The notes below the pieces were generated by a model, which was not told where the DNA came from, did not search any database, and saw only the letters and a program-made list of their open reading frames with translations. From the NCBI RefSeq assembly GCF_032380675.1, contig NZ_JAWDIX010000004.1:124001-188000 (forward strand): DNA of 64,000 nucleotides, given 5' to 3'. Shown here in pieces: positions 8,227 to 17,025 of the stretch (position 1 is its first letter; every line of letters starts with the position of its first letter). The position numbers and the translations under genes are program-made. This DNA is from Anaerolentibacter hominis. GTDB lineage: Bacteria > Bacillota > Clostridia > Lachnospirales > Lachnospiraceae.

Positions 8227-8790
8227 ATGGAGAGACAGATACCGAGACCGGGAGAAGTATACAGACATTTTAAAAATAAATTATATCAGATTATGACAAT
8301 TGCAGAGCACAGCGAGACAGGGGAAACATTGATTATTTATCAGGCCCTTTATCCGCCTTTTTCTGTCTATGCACGGCCTCTTTCCATGTTTATGGAGCCG
8401 GTGGATCGGGAGAAATATCCCGGGGTGAAAGCCAGGTATCGTTTCAGCAGGATCGATAAAGATGAACTTAAGCCTTGGGATCAGACTCTGAAAACTGGCC
8501 AAAAAGTCGAACCTTCGGGAGAGCCTGCCAGTACGGTTCAGGTGGATACGGAGGAGAGAGAGGACATTGATCCGGTCCTCCTTGCGTTTCTTGAGACCGA
8601 CGACTTGAAAGAGAAAAGGGAAATTTTGCAGAACAGGATGAAAGAGCCCTACGATGAAAAGATTCTGAACGCTATGGCCGCCTCCCTGGAGGTGGAGATA
8701 AGTGATTCTGCGGAGGAAACATTCCGGCAGATCAAGAGAAACCTGGACATCCGAAACCGGTACGAGATCAGGAGAAGAGACAGGGAATAG
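8227..8790 (+). CDS. DUF1653 domain protein
   Basis: A 187-residue soluble protein. The N-terminal 70 residues (PRPGEVYRHFKNKLYQIM, then ALYPPFSVYARPLSMF) match DUF1653, a small domain of unknown function common in bacteria. The C-terminal half is acidic and helical (LLAFLETDDLKEKREILQNR) and is not part of the usual short DUF1653 protein; it could be an added interaction region. ATG 8227 is preferred over 8218 because GGAAAGG ends nine bases before it. It is transcribed alone between its own promoter and a strong terminator. Confidence 0.78.
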   Translation: MERQIPRPGEVYRHFKNKLYQIMTIAEHSETGETLIIYQALYPPFSVYARPLSMFMEPVDREKYPGVKARYRFSRIDKDELKPWDQTLKTGQKVEPSGEPASTVQVDTEEREDIDPVLLAFLETDDLKEKREILQNRMKEPYDEKILNAMAASLEVEISDSAEETFRQIKRNLDIRNRYEIRRRDRE

Positions 8791-8800
8791 CATATTAAAA

Positions 8801-8838
8801 AGAATCGCCCTGATGGATGGTCAGAGCGATTCTTTTTT
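8801..8838 (+). terminator. Terminator after the DUF1653 gene
   Basis: AGAATCGCCCTGA pairs with TCAGAGCGATTCT (one mismatch), followed by T6. It lies between two converging units. Confidence 0.85.
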
Positions 8839-8882
8839 AATATACCAGTAGGCGTTTAGTGCAATAAGCCAGTAGGCGTTTG

Positions 8883-9578
8883 CTATTCACCCGGCACATT
8901 GCCGGAAAGTATATTTTTGATTCCTTTTCTGGTTATATTGTCCAGGCTGTTCTGAATGTGTTCATGAGCTAACTCCTCGGCGCGGTCCGGATTTCCGGAG
9001 CGAAATGCCTCCACGATAGCCGCATGTTCACTGATGCAGTCCCGGGACCTTGTGGTGGATGATAAGGTATGTGTCCGGATGCGGTGTACGTAGCTGTGAA
9101 AATCAGTCAGAACCCGCCGGAGCATTTTGCTCCCGGAGGCTTCATAGATAATGTTGTGGAATTTATCATCCAGCTCCACCAGCTGCTCCGTATTTTTCTT
9201 ATCCGCATGAAATTTGGCCAGATAGATTATTTCATCCAGCTCTGTCAGCTGTTCCGGCGTGATTTTCTCACACGCCCACCGGCAGCACAGCCCTTCCAGA
9301 TAAGAACGGATCGCATAGATATCATTGATATCCCGCTCTGTAATACCGGTGACATAGGCACCTTTATTGGGAATGATGGTAACGAGACCCTCCAGCTCCA
9401 GCTGCCGCAGGGCTTCCCGGACCGGAGTCCGGCTTACTCCCAGTTCTTTCCCGATTGCAGATTCTTTTAATTCTTCATTTTCCTGGTATTTCCCATCCAG
9501 AATATCATCCCGTATCCGTGCGAAAACCCTGCCACGGAGGGAATACTTATCGGCGGAATCTCTGCCGTCTTCAACCAT
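8883..9578 (-). CDS. GntR family regulator, FCD (FadR-type) subfamily
   Basis: A 231-residue regulator. A winged helix spans about residues 13-75 (RVFARIRDDILDGKY, ELGVSRTPVREALRQLELEG) and an FCD ligand domain about 85-215, with His/Asp positions in LDDKFHNIIYEASG and SEHAAIVEAF that bind a metal in related proteins. FCD regulators usually sense organic acids. It lies 18 bases after the DRE-TIM acyltransferase gene on the same strand and is probably cotranscribed with it. A perfect ATTGTATACAAT palindrome, of the kind bound by this subfamily, overlaps the -10 of that operon, so autoregulation in response to a carboxylic acid is the likely model. Confidence 0.9.
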   Translation of the reverse strand: MVEDGRDSADKYSLRGRVFARIRDDILDGKYQENEELKESAIGKELGVSRTPVREALRQLELEGLVTIIPNKGAYVTGITERDINDIYAIRSYLEGLCCRWACEKITPEQLTELDEIIYLAKFHADKKNTEQLVELDDKFHNIIYEASGSKMLRRVLTDFHSYVHRIRTHTLSSTTRSRDCISEHAAIVEAFRSGNPDRAEELAHEHIQNSLDNITRKGIKNILSGNVPGE

Positions 9579-9596
9579 CCTGCTGCCTCCTGTATT

Positions 9597-10991
9597 TTAT
9601 TGCAGAGTTACTCCAAGTGTTGAGCAGTATTCATCAATAATTGTTGTCAGTTCGGCATCCGTAATAACTGTTATTCTGCCGTCCTCATACTGGCGGTCCA
9701 CCCATTCTTTTACCTTTGCAATCAAAGGATGCGCCTTATCGAGAGCTTTCTCTCCCGTCAGGCTGTAATAGGAGTTAATCCAGTGAGCGATGCCGGCCAG
9801 GCCGGATGTATTGGAAACAGCCACTCTTACAGGACGGTTCAGGAATTTTGCCGTATCAAAAATATTATAAATTTCTTCGTTCTTTAAGAGGCCATCCGCG
9901 TGGATACCCGCACGGGTCACATTAAAGTTGCTGCCCACAAACGGAGTTCTGGAAGGCACTCTGTAGTTCAGCTCCTTCTGATAATACTCTGCCAGCTCTG
10001 TGATGACTGTAGTGTCCATTCCGTCCAGAGTGCCCTTTAACTGAGCGTACTCAAATACCATTGCCTCCAGAGGGGTATTGCCGGTACGTTCTCCGATGCC
10101 GAATAAAGAACAGTTAACGCCGGATGCTCCATAGAGCCATGCGGTAGTAGAGTTGACAACCGCCTTGTAGAAATCGTTGTGTCCATGCCACTCCAACTGA
10201 GAGGAAGGAACGCCGGCATGGGTCAAAAGACCATAAATAATACCCTGAACAGAACGGGGGATAACGGCTCCTGATAAGTTGACGCCGTAGCCCATGGTAT
10301 CGCAGGCACGGATTTTAACCGGAATACCATATTCTTTGCTTAATTTCATCAGTTCCAGACAAAATGGAATGACAAAGCCATAGATGTCGGCCCGGGTAAT
10401 ATCTTCCAGATGACATCTGGCTGAAATGCCGGTCTCCAGACATTCCTTCACTACGCTGAGATAGTGTTCCATCGCCTGTTTTCTGGTCATTTTCATTTTA
10501 TAGAAAATATGATAGTCGGAACAGCTGACCAGAATACCGGTCTGTTTCATCCCGATCTCTTTGACCAGCTCAAAATCCTTCTTGTTGGCACGAATCCAGG
10601 AAGTAACCTCAGGGAACTCATAACCTCGTTCCATACATTTATAAACCGCATCCCGGTCTTTCTTGCTGTAAAGGAAAAATTCACTCTGGCGAATCAGGCC
10701 CTTCGGGCCGCCCAGACGGTGCAGGTAATCGAAAATGGTCACGATCTGTTCCGTGGTATAAGGGGTTCTGGACTGCTGCCCGTCCCGGAATGTAGTATCG
10801 GTGATCCAGATATCCTCCGGCATATTATGGGGAACAATTCTGTCATTGAAAGCAATTTTCGGAATCTCATCATAAGGGAACAGGTTCCTGAAAACGTTTG
10901 GCAGTTCAACATCTACCAGTGGATAAATATGTTCTTCCAGCGTAAGGAGATGTGTATTGGGATTTAATGTTACTTTTCTGTCTTGCATCAT
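9597..10991 (-). CDS. DRE-TIM (HMGL-like) acyltransferase; candidate Re-citrate synthase or isopropylmalate synthase family
   Basis: A 464-residue HMGL-like TIM barrel with the signature ITDTTFRDGQQSRTPYT and metal ligands in LEWHGHNDF. It lacks the LeuA allosteric dimer domain after the barrel. Automated annotation would usually say 2-isopropylmalate synthase. In clostridia, however, members of this group are the (Re)-citrate synthases (C. kluyveri type), which make citrate from oxaloacetate and acetyl-CoA in organisms without the ordinary Si-enzyme. No leuB, leuC or leuD is nearby, and the partner is a GntR/FCD organic-acid regulator, which favours citrate or a similar product. The start is one of two adjacent ATGs (10991 or 10988) behind GGGAGGAATT. 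Confidence 0.8.
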   Translation of the reverse strand: MMQDRKVTLNPNTHLLTLEEHIYPLVDVELPNVFRNLFPYDEIPKIAFNDRIVPHNMPEDIWITDTTFRDGQQSRTPYTTEQIVTIFDYLHRLGGPKGLIRQSEFFLYSKKDRDAVYKCMERGYEFPEVTSWIRANKKDFELVKEIGMKQTGILVSCSDYHIFYKMKMTRKQAMEHYLSVVKECLETGISARCHLEDITRADIYGFVIPFCLELMKLSKEYGIPVKIRACDTMGYGVNLSGAVIPRSVQGIIYGLLTHAGVPSSQLEWHGHNDFYKAVVNSTTAWLYGASGVNCSLFGIGERTGNTPLEAMVFEYAQLKGTLDGMDTTVITELAEYYQKELNYRVPSRTPFVGSNFNVTRAGIHADGLLKNEEIYNIFDTAKFLNRPVRVAVSNTSGLAGIAHWINSYYSLTGEKALDKAHPLIAKVKEWVDRQYEDGRITVITDAELTTIIDEYCSTLGVTLQ

Positions 10992-11075
10992 AATTCCTCC
11001 CTTTTGAATACAGCGGTTTCAATAAATGCCGCCGGGATTATCCAGTCAGTTTATTTCAAATAATGATTTTGTATT

Positions 11076-11087
11076 ATTGTATACAAT
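11076..11087. promoter_or_regulatory. Predicted GntR operator over the -10 of the Re-citrate synthase-like operon
   Basis: ATTGTATACAAT is a perfect 12-bp palindrome and fits the FadR-type TNGTNNNACNA pattern. It covers the -10 (TACAAT on the minus strand), so binding should repress. Confidence 0.65.
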
Positions 11088-11104
11088 TATACGTTTTCTG
11101 TCAA
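11076..11104 (-). promoter_or_regulatory. Promoter of the acyltransferase-GntR operon
   Basis: On the minus strand, TTGACA (plus coordinates 11099-11104) and TACAAT (11076-11081) are separated by exactly 17 bases. An alternative TATAAT lies at 11086-11091 but has no well-placed -35. Confidence 0.7.
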
Positions 11105-11329
11105 TAACAGAACCGGCGTTTTTTGGAAAATTCTGTAGTTTCGTTTATTTCACTAACTCTTTCTTTTGCATACCCATGAAGTATGTTAAAATAGACAAAA
11201 CTATTTAAGAGTTGCATGTATCATATCATGGTAAGATATATAGGAAAAGCAGATATCTTTCATATATATTATAGGTTAATTAAATATTCCGGATGCGTGA
11301 CGGCAGACAGGATAGAAGGAGGAAGTGTT

Positions 11330-12271
11330 ATGAACAGGGGAAGAAAAATTGTAGTGGCATTGGGACGGGGAGCATTTGGCACGATATTTCCAGATCAGAA
11401 AAAGGCGGTAAAGCATGCGGCGGCAGCTATAGCCGACCTGGTGGAGGAAGGTTTCCGGGTTGTCGTCACTCACAGCAATGGCCCCCAGGTAGGCATGATT
11501 CATACTGCGATGACAGAGTTTCATCGTTTGGACACCTCCTATCCGGTGGCGCCCATGTCCGTCTGCGCTGCTATGAGCCAGGGCTATATCGGCTACGATC
11601 TTCAGAATGCCATTCGGACTGAGTTGATTGACAGAGGGCTGTTCTGTCCGGTTTCCACCGTGATTACCCAGGTTAAGGTGGATGCGTTTGACAAGGCTTT
11701 TGCCAATCCGACCAAGCTGATAGGAAGGCTGATGTCGGCGGAAGAAGCAAAGGAAGAGGAGAAGAAGGGCAATTACGTTACGAATGTGGGAGAAGGGCAG
11801 TACCGCCGGTTGGTTGCAGCGCCGGAGCCGCTGGAAATATATGAAATAGACGCGATTAAAGCTTTGACGGATGCCGGACAGGTGGTAATTGCTGCCGGCG
11901 GAGGGGGCATTCCTGTGCTGGAACAGGGTTCCAGGTTAAAGGGTGCCAGCGCGGTGATTGAAAAAGATCTTACCGGAGGAAAGCTGGCGGAGGACCTGGA
12001 CGCGGATGTCCTGCTGTTCTTAACTGGAGTGGAACGGGTTTCACTGAACTTTGGGTCGGCAGCGCAGGAGCCGCTGGAGCGGATGACTGCGGCGCAGGCA
12101 GAAGAATATAAGGCGCAGAACCAGTTCATGCCGGGAGCGATGCTGCCGAAGATAGAGGCAGGTATCCGGTTCGTAAAGGAACATCCGGACAGAAAGGCAA
12201 TTGTTGCCCATCTTGACCAGGCGCTGGAAGCCCTTAAGGGCAGAACGGGTACAGTAATTACGGAGGCATAA
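11330..12271 (+). CDS. arcC: Carbamate kinase family protein with variant glycine loop
   Basis: A 313-residue amino acid kinase fold protein starting at ATG 11330 behind AAGGAGGAAGTGTT; the frame is open further upstream without a site. It retains THSNGPQVG, the internal PVSTVITQVKVD, AAGGGGIPV and the C-terminal FMPGAMLPKIEA of carbamate kinases, which make ATP from carbamoyl phosphate. The usual N-terminal ALGGNAL is replaced by ALGRGAFG, losing a glycine and the Asn in the phosphate-binding loop. No arginine deiminase or transcarbamylase gene is nearby. It may be a carbamate kinase of a Clostridia subclade or have another phosphate substrate. Confidence 0.8.
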   Translation: MNRGRKIVVALGRGAFGTIFPDQKKAVKHAAAAIADLVEEGFRVVVTHSNGPQVGMIHTAMTEFHRLDTSYPVAPMSVCAAMSQGYIGYDLQNAIRTELIDRGLFCPVSTVITQVKVDAFDKAFANPTKLIGRLMSAEEAKEEEKKGNYVTNVGEGQYRRLVAAPEPLEIYEIDAIKALTDAGQVVIAAGGGGIPVLEQGSRLKGASAVIEKDLTGGKLAEDLDADVLLFLTGVERVSLNFGSAAQEPLERMTAAQAEEYKAQNQFMPGAMLPKIEAGIRFVKEHPDRKAIVAHLDQALEALKGRTGTVITEA

Positions 12272-12310
12272 AAAAGGGGATGCTGCGGCAGGGCAGCATC
12301 CCCTTTTTTT
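12271..12310 (+). terminator. Terminator shared by the carbamate kinase and ABC-F genes
   Basis: AAAAAGGGGATGCTGC pairs with GGCAGCATCCCCTTTTT over a short loop. The stop codon of the converging ABC-F gene lies inside the T-run at 12309-12311. Confidence 0.9.
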
Positions 12311-14219
12311 ATCCTTCCAGTTCTTCCCACTCTGAGAAAAGCGTCTCCAGCGTGGAAGTGATTTCTTCTTTCCGGTTATTTAGTTCGATTAGCCTGGCAG
12401 GATTCGTATAATTTTCTTCCAGTGACAGCGCCGCGTCCAGCTTTTCGTTTTCCTCTTCCAGAGCCTGAATTTCCTCTTCAATTTTTTTCAGCCGGTTTTC
12501 GATTCTCCGTCTTGCGGCCTGCTCTTCCTTTTTCTGCTGCCAGGTCAGCTTTCCGTCCGGCTCCCTGGCATCTGTCCTGCACGAGGCTTCCTGATTAAGC
12601 AGTCTTGCCTCCAGCTCCTCTTTCTTTTCCAGATAGTAGTCATAGTTACCCAGATAATTAATCAGCTGCGTCTGTGTCAGATCCAGGATGCGGGTGGCCG
12701 TTTTATTGATAAAATACCTGTCGTGGGATACATAGAGAACCGTACCGGTATAGTGATTCAGCGCATTCTCCAGTATTTCCTTTGACGTGATATCCAGATG
12801 GTTGGTCGGCTCATCCAGAATGAGCAGGTTTGCCTCGGAAAGCATCAGCTTGGCCAGAGATACGCGCCCTCTCTCCCCGCCGCTTAAATCTCCGATCCGC
12901 TTGAATACATCGTCGCCGGTAAAGAGAAATGAGGCCAGCAGATTGCGGATCTTTGTATTATCAAGCCAGGGATACTCGTCCTGAATTTCATCAAAGACAG
13001 TCTTATCCATATTGAGAACGTGATGCTCCTGATCGTAATAACCGATTTTAACCTTGGAACCCAGGCGGATATCCCCTGCATCCGCGGGCAGCAGACCATT
13101 TATTATTTTTAATATTGTGGTTTTGCCGGTGCCGTTTTTACCGATGATCGCTACCTTTTCCTCGCGTTTAATGGAGAATGATAAGTCCCAGAACAAGGTC
13201 TGACTGCCGAAAGCTTTTGCCAGCCCTTCCACATCCAGAACATCGGTTCCGCTGACGATGGATGGAGTCAGCTCTATGGATATCTGCGCTTCCTCGGTAA
13301 CGGGCTTATCCAGCACGTCCATTTTGTTCAGCAGCTTTTCGCGGCTTTCCGCCCGCCGGATGGATTTTTCCCGGTTGAAGGAGCGCAGCTTTGCTATCAC
13401 TTCCTCCTGATGGCGGATTTCCCTCTGCTGATTCAGGTATTGTTTAATCTGAGCGTCCCGAAGCATCGCTTTCTTTTTGGCGTAGTCGGTGTAATTTCCT
13501 ATATAACAGGAAGCACTGCACCGCTCAATTTCCACAACCTTGCCAACTACCTTATCCAGAAAATACCGGTCATGAGATACAATGACAACCGTACCTTTAT
13601 AATTCAGAAGATAATTTTCCAGCCAGGCGATGGACACGAGATCCAGATGGTTGGTCGGCTCGTCCAGAAGGATGATATCCGGCCTGGAAAGGAGAAGCTT
13701 ACCCAGGAAAACCCTGGTTTTCTGACCGCCGGAAAGAGTAGAAACAGATTTGGTAAATTCCTCTTCCTCAAACCCCAGTCCTTTAAGAACCCCGGTTACT
13801 TCACTTTTATACGCATAACCGTTCTGCTGTTCAAATTCATGGTTCAATCTGGCGTACCGATCCAGCGCATCCTTAAGTTCCGGCCCGGAGAGGGAGGCCA
13901 TCTCGTTTTCCAATGTGCGGATACGGTCATTCAATGCAATAACGTCCGCCTTAACGGAAAGAAGTTCCTCATAGATGGACCGTTCTGATGTCAGATCCTG
14001 ATGCTGGGCCAGATAACCGATGGTGGTATCCTTGGCTAAAATCACTTCCCCTGCATCCGCAGCCAGTTCGCCCATGATGATTTTAAGAAGAGTCGATTTG
14101 CCGGCCCCGTTCATTCCGATAACGGCGGCCTTTTCCCGTTCATTTATATGAAAAGATATATTCTCTAAAATTTTGTCTGTTCCAAACGATTTACATATCC
14201 CCTGGCATGCAAGTATCAT
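12309..14219 (-). CDS. ABC-F family ATPase (YdiF-like)
   Basis: A 636-residue soluble protein with two ABC domains and no membrane segment. Walker A motifs are GMNGAGKST (about residue 36) and GKNGTGKTT (about 358). Signatures are LSGGQKTRV and LSGGERGRVSLA, each followed by LDEPTNHLD. A charged linker of ABC-F type separates the domains, and a C-terminal coiled coil (about 560-636) is present. ABC-F proteins bind the ribosomal E site and relieve stalling or antibiotic action. In Bacillus, ydiF lies close to rex; here rex is divergent and 243 bases away, supporting a YdiF-type housekeeping role rather than acquired resistance. Confidence 0.92.
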   Translation of the reverse strand: MILACQGICKSFGTDKILENISFHINEREKAAVIGMNGAGKSTLLKIIMGELAADAGEVILAKDTTIGYLAQHQDLTSERSIYEELLSVKADVIALNDRIRTLENEMASLSGPELKDALDRYARLNHEFEQQNGYAYKSEVTGVLKGLGFEEEEFTKSVSTLSGGQKTRVFLGKLLLSRPDIILLDEPTNHLDLVSIAWLENYLLNYKGTVVIVSHDRYFLDKVVGKVVEIERCSASCYIGNYTDYAKKKAMLRDAQIKQYLNQQREIRHQEEVIAKLRSFNREKSIRRAESREKLLNKMDVLDKPVTEEAQISIELTPSIVSGTDVLDVEGLAKAFGSQTLFWDLSFSIKREEKVAIIGKNGTGKTTILKIINGLLPADAGDIRLGSKVKIGYYDQEHHVLNMDKTVFDEIQDEYPWLDNTKIRNLLASFLFTGDDVFKRIGDLSGGERGRVSLAKLMLSEANLLILDEPTNHLDITSKEILENALNHYTGTVLYVSHDRYFINKTATRILDLTQTQLINYLGNYDYYLEKKEELEARLLNQEASCRTDAREPDGKLTWQQKKEEQAARRRIENRLKKIEEEIQALEEENEKLDAALSLEENYTNPARLIELNNRKEEITSTLETLFSEWEELEG

Positions 14220-14341
14220 ATCGTCACCTGTTATTCTTAATTTACGCGCGGCCGGCCCGGATGCAGGTTTCCTCCGTCCGAAACAGCCGCTGTTCTGTGC
14301 ATTCGTACTTGATTATACTGGCAAAAATACAGGCTGTCAAA

Positions 14342-14370
14342 TTGACAACAGTATTCCTTTCTTATATAAT
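14342..14370 (+). promoter_or_regulatory. Sigma-A promoter of rex
   Basis: TTGACA at 14342-14347 and TATAAT at 14365-14370 with a 17-base spacer. No obvious Rex box (TTGTTAA-type palindrome) overlaps it. Confidence 0.8.
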
Positions 14371-14462
14371 GAAACATAGTATTCAGGGGCAATAGAGGCT
14401 GGCCTGTGATCTGTACGGTGTAAGAAGAGAAGAAAGCCGGAGCGTTTGTACGGGAGGGAAAC

Positions 14463-15107
14463 ATGAGCAGTAAATATATTTCTTTGGCAGTGATTCGGAG
14501 ACTGCCCACCTATTATAGGTATCTGGGCAGATTAATGGAGAATAATGTGGAACGGATTTCCTCCAAGGAACTGAGCGAGGAACTGCAGATGACTGCTTCC
14601 CAGATCCGTCAGGATCTGAATAATTTTGGCGGGTTTGGCCAGCAGGGATATGGTTATAATGTAGAAAATTTATATAACGAGATTGGAAAAATCCTGGGCG
14701 TGGATCAGCCGCACAATATGATCATTATTGGAGCCGGAAACCTGGGCCAGGCGCTTGCAAATTATACAACTTTTGAGAAAAGGAACTTTAAAATAATCGG
14801 TATTTTTGATGTGAATCCTAAATTTATCGGAATGACGATAAGAGGGGTTGAGATCAGAGACGTGGACGAGCTGGAGGAATTTATCAAGAGCAATGAGGTC
14901 CATATGGCGGCTCTTACGATTCCGAAGAATCATGCGCCGAAGGTGGCTTCTGACATTGTGAAATGGGGCGTTAAGTCAATCTGGAATTTTGCGCCCGTGG
15001 ATTTGAAACTGCCGTCAGATGTACTGGTAGAGAATGTCCATCTGCTGGACAGTCTGATGCGTTTGTCCTACAGTCTGAAGGCACTGGAGGAAGAGAAGAG
15101 AGTATAA
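14463..15107 (+). CDS. rex: Redox-sensing transcriptional repressor Rex
   Basis: A 214-residue Rex. Residues 1-80 form the winged helix (AVIRRLPTYYRYL, SSKELSEELQMTASQIRQDL, FGGFGQQGYGYNV) and residues 85-200 a Rossmann domain with the NADH motif IIGAGNLGQAL. Rex senses the NADH/NAD+ ratio and represses fermentation and anaerobic respiration genes when the ratio is low. Length and motifs are typical. The start has GGGAGGG five bases upstream. It heads a run of same-strand housekeeping genes (acpS, nnrD, alr). Confidence 0.97.
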   Translation: MSSKYISLAVIRRLPTYYRYLGRLMENNVERISSKELSEELQMTASQIRQDLNNFGGFGQQGYGYNVENLYNEIGKILGVDQPHNMIIIGAGNLGQALANYTTFEKRNFKIIGIFDVNPKFIGMTIRGVEIRDVDELEEFIKSNEVHMAALTIPKNHAPKVASDIVKWGVKSIWNFAPVDLKLPSDVLVENVHLLDSLMRLSYSLKALEEEKRV

Positions 15108-15136
15108 GCCCGGGAATAGCCGGATTTGGAGAAATT

Positions 15137-15496
15137 ATGATTCTGGGACTTGGAACAGATTTGATTGAGAACGGCAGAATTGAAAAGGCTTGTGAAAAAG
15201 AACGGTTTCTTGCGAAGTATTACACGGAACAGGAAATGGTTCTTCTTCAATATAGGAGGGCAAGTGCCGCGGGAAACTTTGCCGTGAAGGAAGCGGCGGC
15301 GAAGGCTCTGGGGACGGGATTCCGCACATTTTCACCCATTCATGTGGAGGTGCTCAGGGATGAGCTTGGCAAACCCTTCGTCACATTCCGCGGCGAAGCG
15401 GCTAAGATTGCTGAAAGGATGGGAGTCCGGAAGATACATGTTTCGATTTCTGATACCGCGCTCTATGCGGTGGCGGTGGTGATACTTGAAGATTAG
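15137..15496 (+). CDS. acpS: Holo-[acyl-carrier-protein] synthase
   Basis: A 119-residue AcpS, which transfers 4'-phosphopantetheine from CoA to acyl carrier protein. The N-terminal GLGTDLIENGRIEKA carries the Mg2+-binding Asp8, and NFAVKEAAAKALGTGF carries the second acidic ligand and the CoA-binding lysines. A GGAG site precedes the ATG by five bases. It lies 29 bases after rex and just before nnrD, an arrangement common in Firmicutes (acpS-nnrD-alr). A palindrome overlaps its stop codon. Confidence 0.96.
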   Translation: MILGLGTDLIENGRIEKACEKERFLAKYYTEQEMVLLQYRRASAAGNFAVKEAAAKALGTGFRTFSPIHVEVLRDELGKPFVTFRGEAAKIAERMGVRKIHVSISDTALYAVAVVILED

Positions 15497-15520
15497 GGAA
15501 ATGCAGGCATGCATTTCCCT
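15495..15520. repeat. Perfect hairpin overlapping the acpS stop codon
   Basis: AGGGAAATGCA and TGCATTTCCCT form an 11-bp perfect stem with a four-base loop. No T-run follows, so it is more likely an mRNA stability or attenuation structure between acpS and nnrD than a terminator. Confidence 0.6.
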
Positions 15521-15540
15521 CTGACATAGAAGCAGGGATT

Positions 15541-17025
15541 ATGGAAATGAACATTTTAGTCGATGAAAAAGAAATGAAAGATATTGATTCCTACTCCATC
15601 CATACGGCGGGTATTCCCTCGCTGGAGCTGATGGAGCGGGCGGCGGCAGCAGTTGCCGACTGTGTTGAACAGAGCATTCATGTACAGGACCGGATACTTG
15701 CTGTCTGCGGGTCGGGAAACAACGGCGGAGACGGCGTTGCGGCGGCCAGAATTTTAAAGAACCGGGGTTATCAGGCGGATGTACTTTATTGCGGCAGCAG
15801 AGAGCATGCCAGCGCGGAGAACAGAGAACAGATCCGAAGGGCAGAACTTTCAGGGGTTGCCATCTATGACAATATTGCTCTGGAAGAATATACTGTAATT
15901 GTGGATGCTGTTTTTGGCATCGGGCTCTCAAGACCGCTGGAAGGAAAATACCGGGAGTTGGCAGAGCAGATTAATGGCTCGGGACTGCCGGTTTTTGCTG
16001 TGGATATCCCTTCCGGTATTCACGGAGGAAGCGGTTTAACGCTTGGCACAGCGATCAGGGCAACGGAGACCATAACATTTGGTTACGAGAAGACCGGACT
16101 GGTTCTATATCCGGGGAGAGAGTACGCTGGAAAAGTGACCGTTGCGGATATTGGATTCTCGCCGGAAGGAGAGAAGCGGGTAAATCCTGCCTGTTTTACT
16201 TATGGCAGGGAAGATATCAGCAGACTGCCGGCCCGTCCGGCCTATTCAAACAAAGGGACATTCGGGCGGGTGCTGGTCATTGCCGGAAGCAAAACTATAT
16301 CCGGCGCCGCCTATTTATCTGCTGCCGGCGCTTACCGGATGGGAGCGGGACTGGTACGGGTGCTGACCAGACCGGAAAACAGAACAATTCTGGGCACGCT
16401 GCTGCCGGAAGCTTTGCTGGACACCTATGAAAATCCCGTGCTGGAGGAGCAAAAGATCCTGGATGCACTGTCCTGGGCAAGTGCGGTTGTAATCGGGCCT
16501 GGCATAGGCAGGGATCAGACAGCGGAGGATCTGGTGGAGCTTGTCATAAGCCGGGTTTTAGTACCGATCGTGATTGATGCGGACGCCCTTTATTTTCTGA
16601 ACGGGCCGATCCCTGATCAGGCAATCCTGACTCCCCACCTGAAAGAGATGGCTGCACTGGCAGGCACAAGCGTGCAGGATATCGCGGGAGACTTAAGAGG
16701 AACAGCCTGGAGATTCACAAAAAATAATGGGGGAATTCTGGTTCTGAAAGACGCGGCCACACTGGTTGCCAACGGCCAACGGATGTATATCAATAAGTCC
16801 GGGTGCAGCGGCATGGCGACGGGAGGCTCGGGAGACGTTCTGACCGGGATTCTGGCCGGACTTCTGGCCCAGGGAATGGAACCTTTTGACGCGGCCTGCC
16901 TGGGAGTATATCTGCATGGCAGTGCAGGAGAGGCGGCAGCCGGGCAAAAGACGGAATACTGTATGATGGCAAGTGATATCATCGAATTATTGCCGAGGAT
17001 AATAAAGGAGAGCATAAACCAATGA
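15541..17025 (+). CDS. nnrD: Bifunctional NAD(P)H-hydrate epimerase / ADP-dependent NAD(P)H-hydrate dehydratase
   Basis: A 494-residue fusion that repairs hydrated NAD(P)H. The N-terminal epimerase domain (YjeF_N, about 1-215) has GIPSLELMERAA, GSGNNGGDG and VDIPSGIHGGSG. The C-terminal kinase-like dehydratase (about 225-490) has NKGTFGRVLVIAGSKTISGA, VIGPGIG, LTPHLKEMAALAG and the catalytic GSGDVLTGILAGLLAQG. The start is one of two close ATGs (15541 or 15547). It overlaps alr by four bases (ATGA), which indicates translational coupling. Confidence 0.95.
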   Translation: MEMNILVDEKEMKDIDSYSIHTAGIPSLELMERAAAAVADCVEQSIHVQDRILAVCGSGNNGGDGVAAARILKNRGYQADVLYCGSREHASAENREQIRRAELSGVAIYDNIALEEYTVIVDAVFGIGLSRPLEGKYRELAEQINGSGLPVFAVDIPSGIHGGSGLTLGTAIRATETITFGYEKTGLVLYPGREYAGKVTVADIGFSPEGEKRVNPACFTYGREDISRLPARPAYSNKGTFGRVLVIAGSKTISGAAYLSAAGAYRMGAGLVRVLTRPENRTILGTLLPEALLDTYENPVLEEQKILDALSWASAVVIGPGIGRDQTAEDLVELVISRVLVPIVIDADALYFLNGPIPDQAILTPHLKEMAALAGTSVQDIAGDLRGTAWRFTKNNGGILVLKDAATLVANGQRMYINKSGCSGMATGGSGDVLTGILAGLLAQGMEPFDAACLGVYLHGSAGEAAAGQKTEYCMMASDIIELLPRIIKESINQ

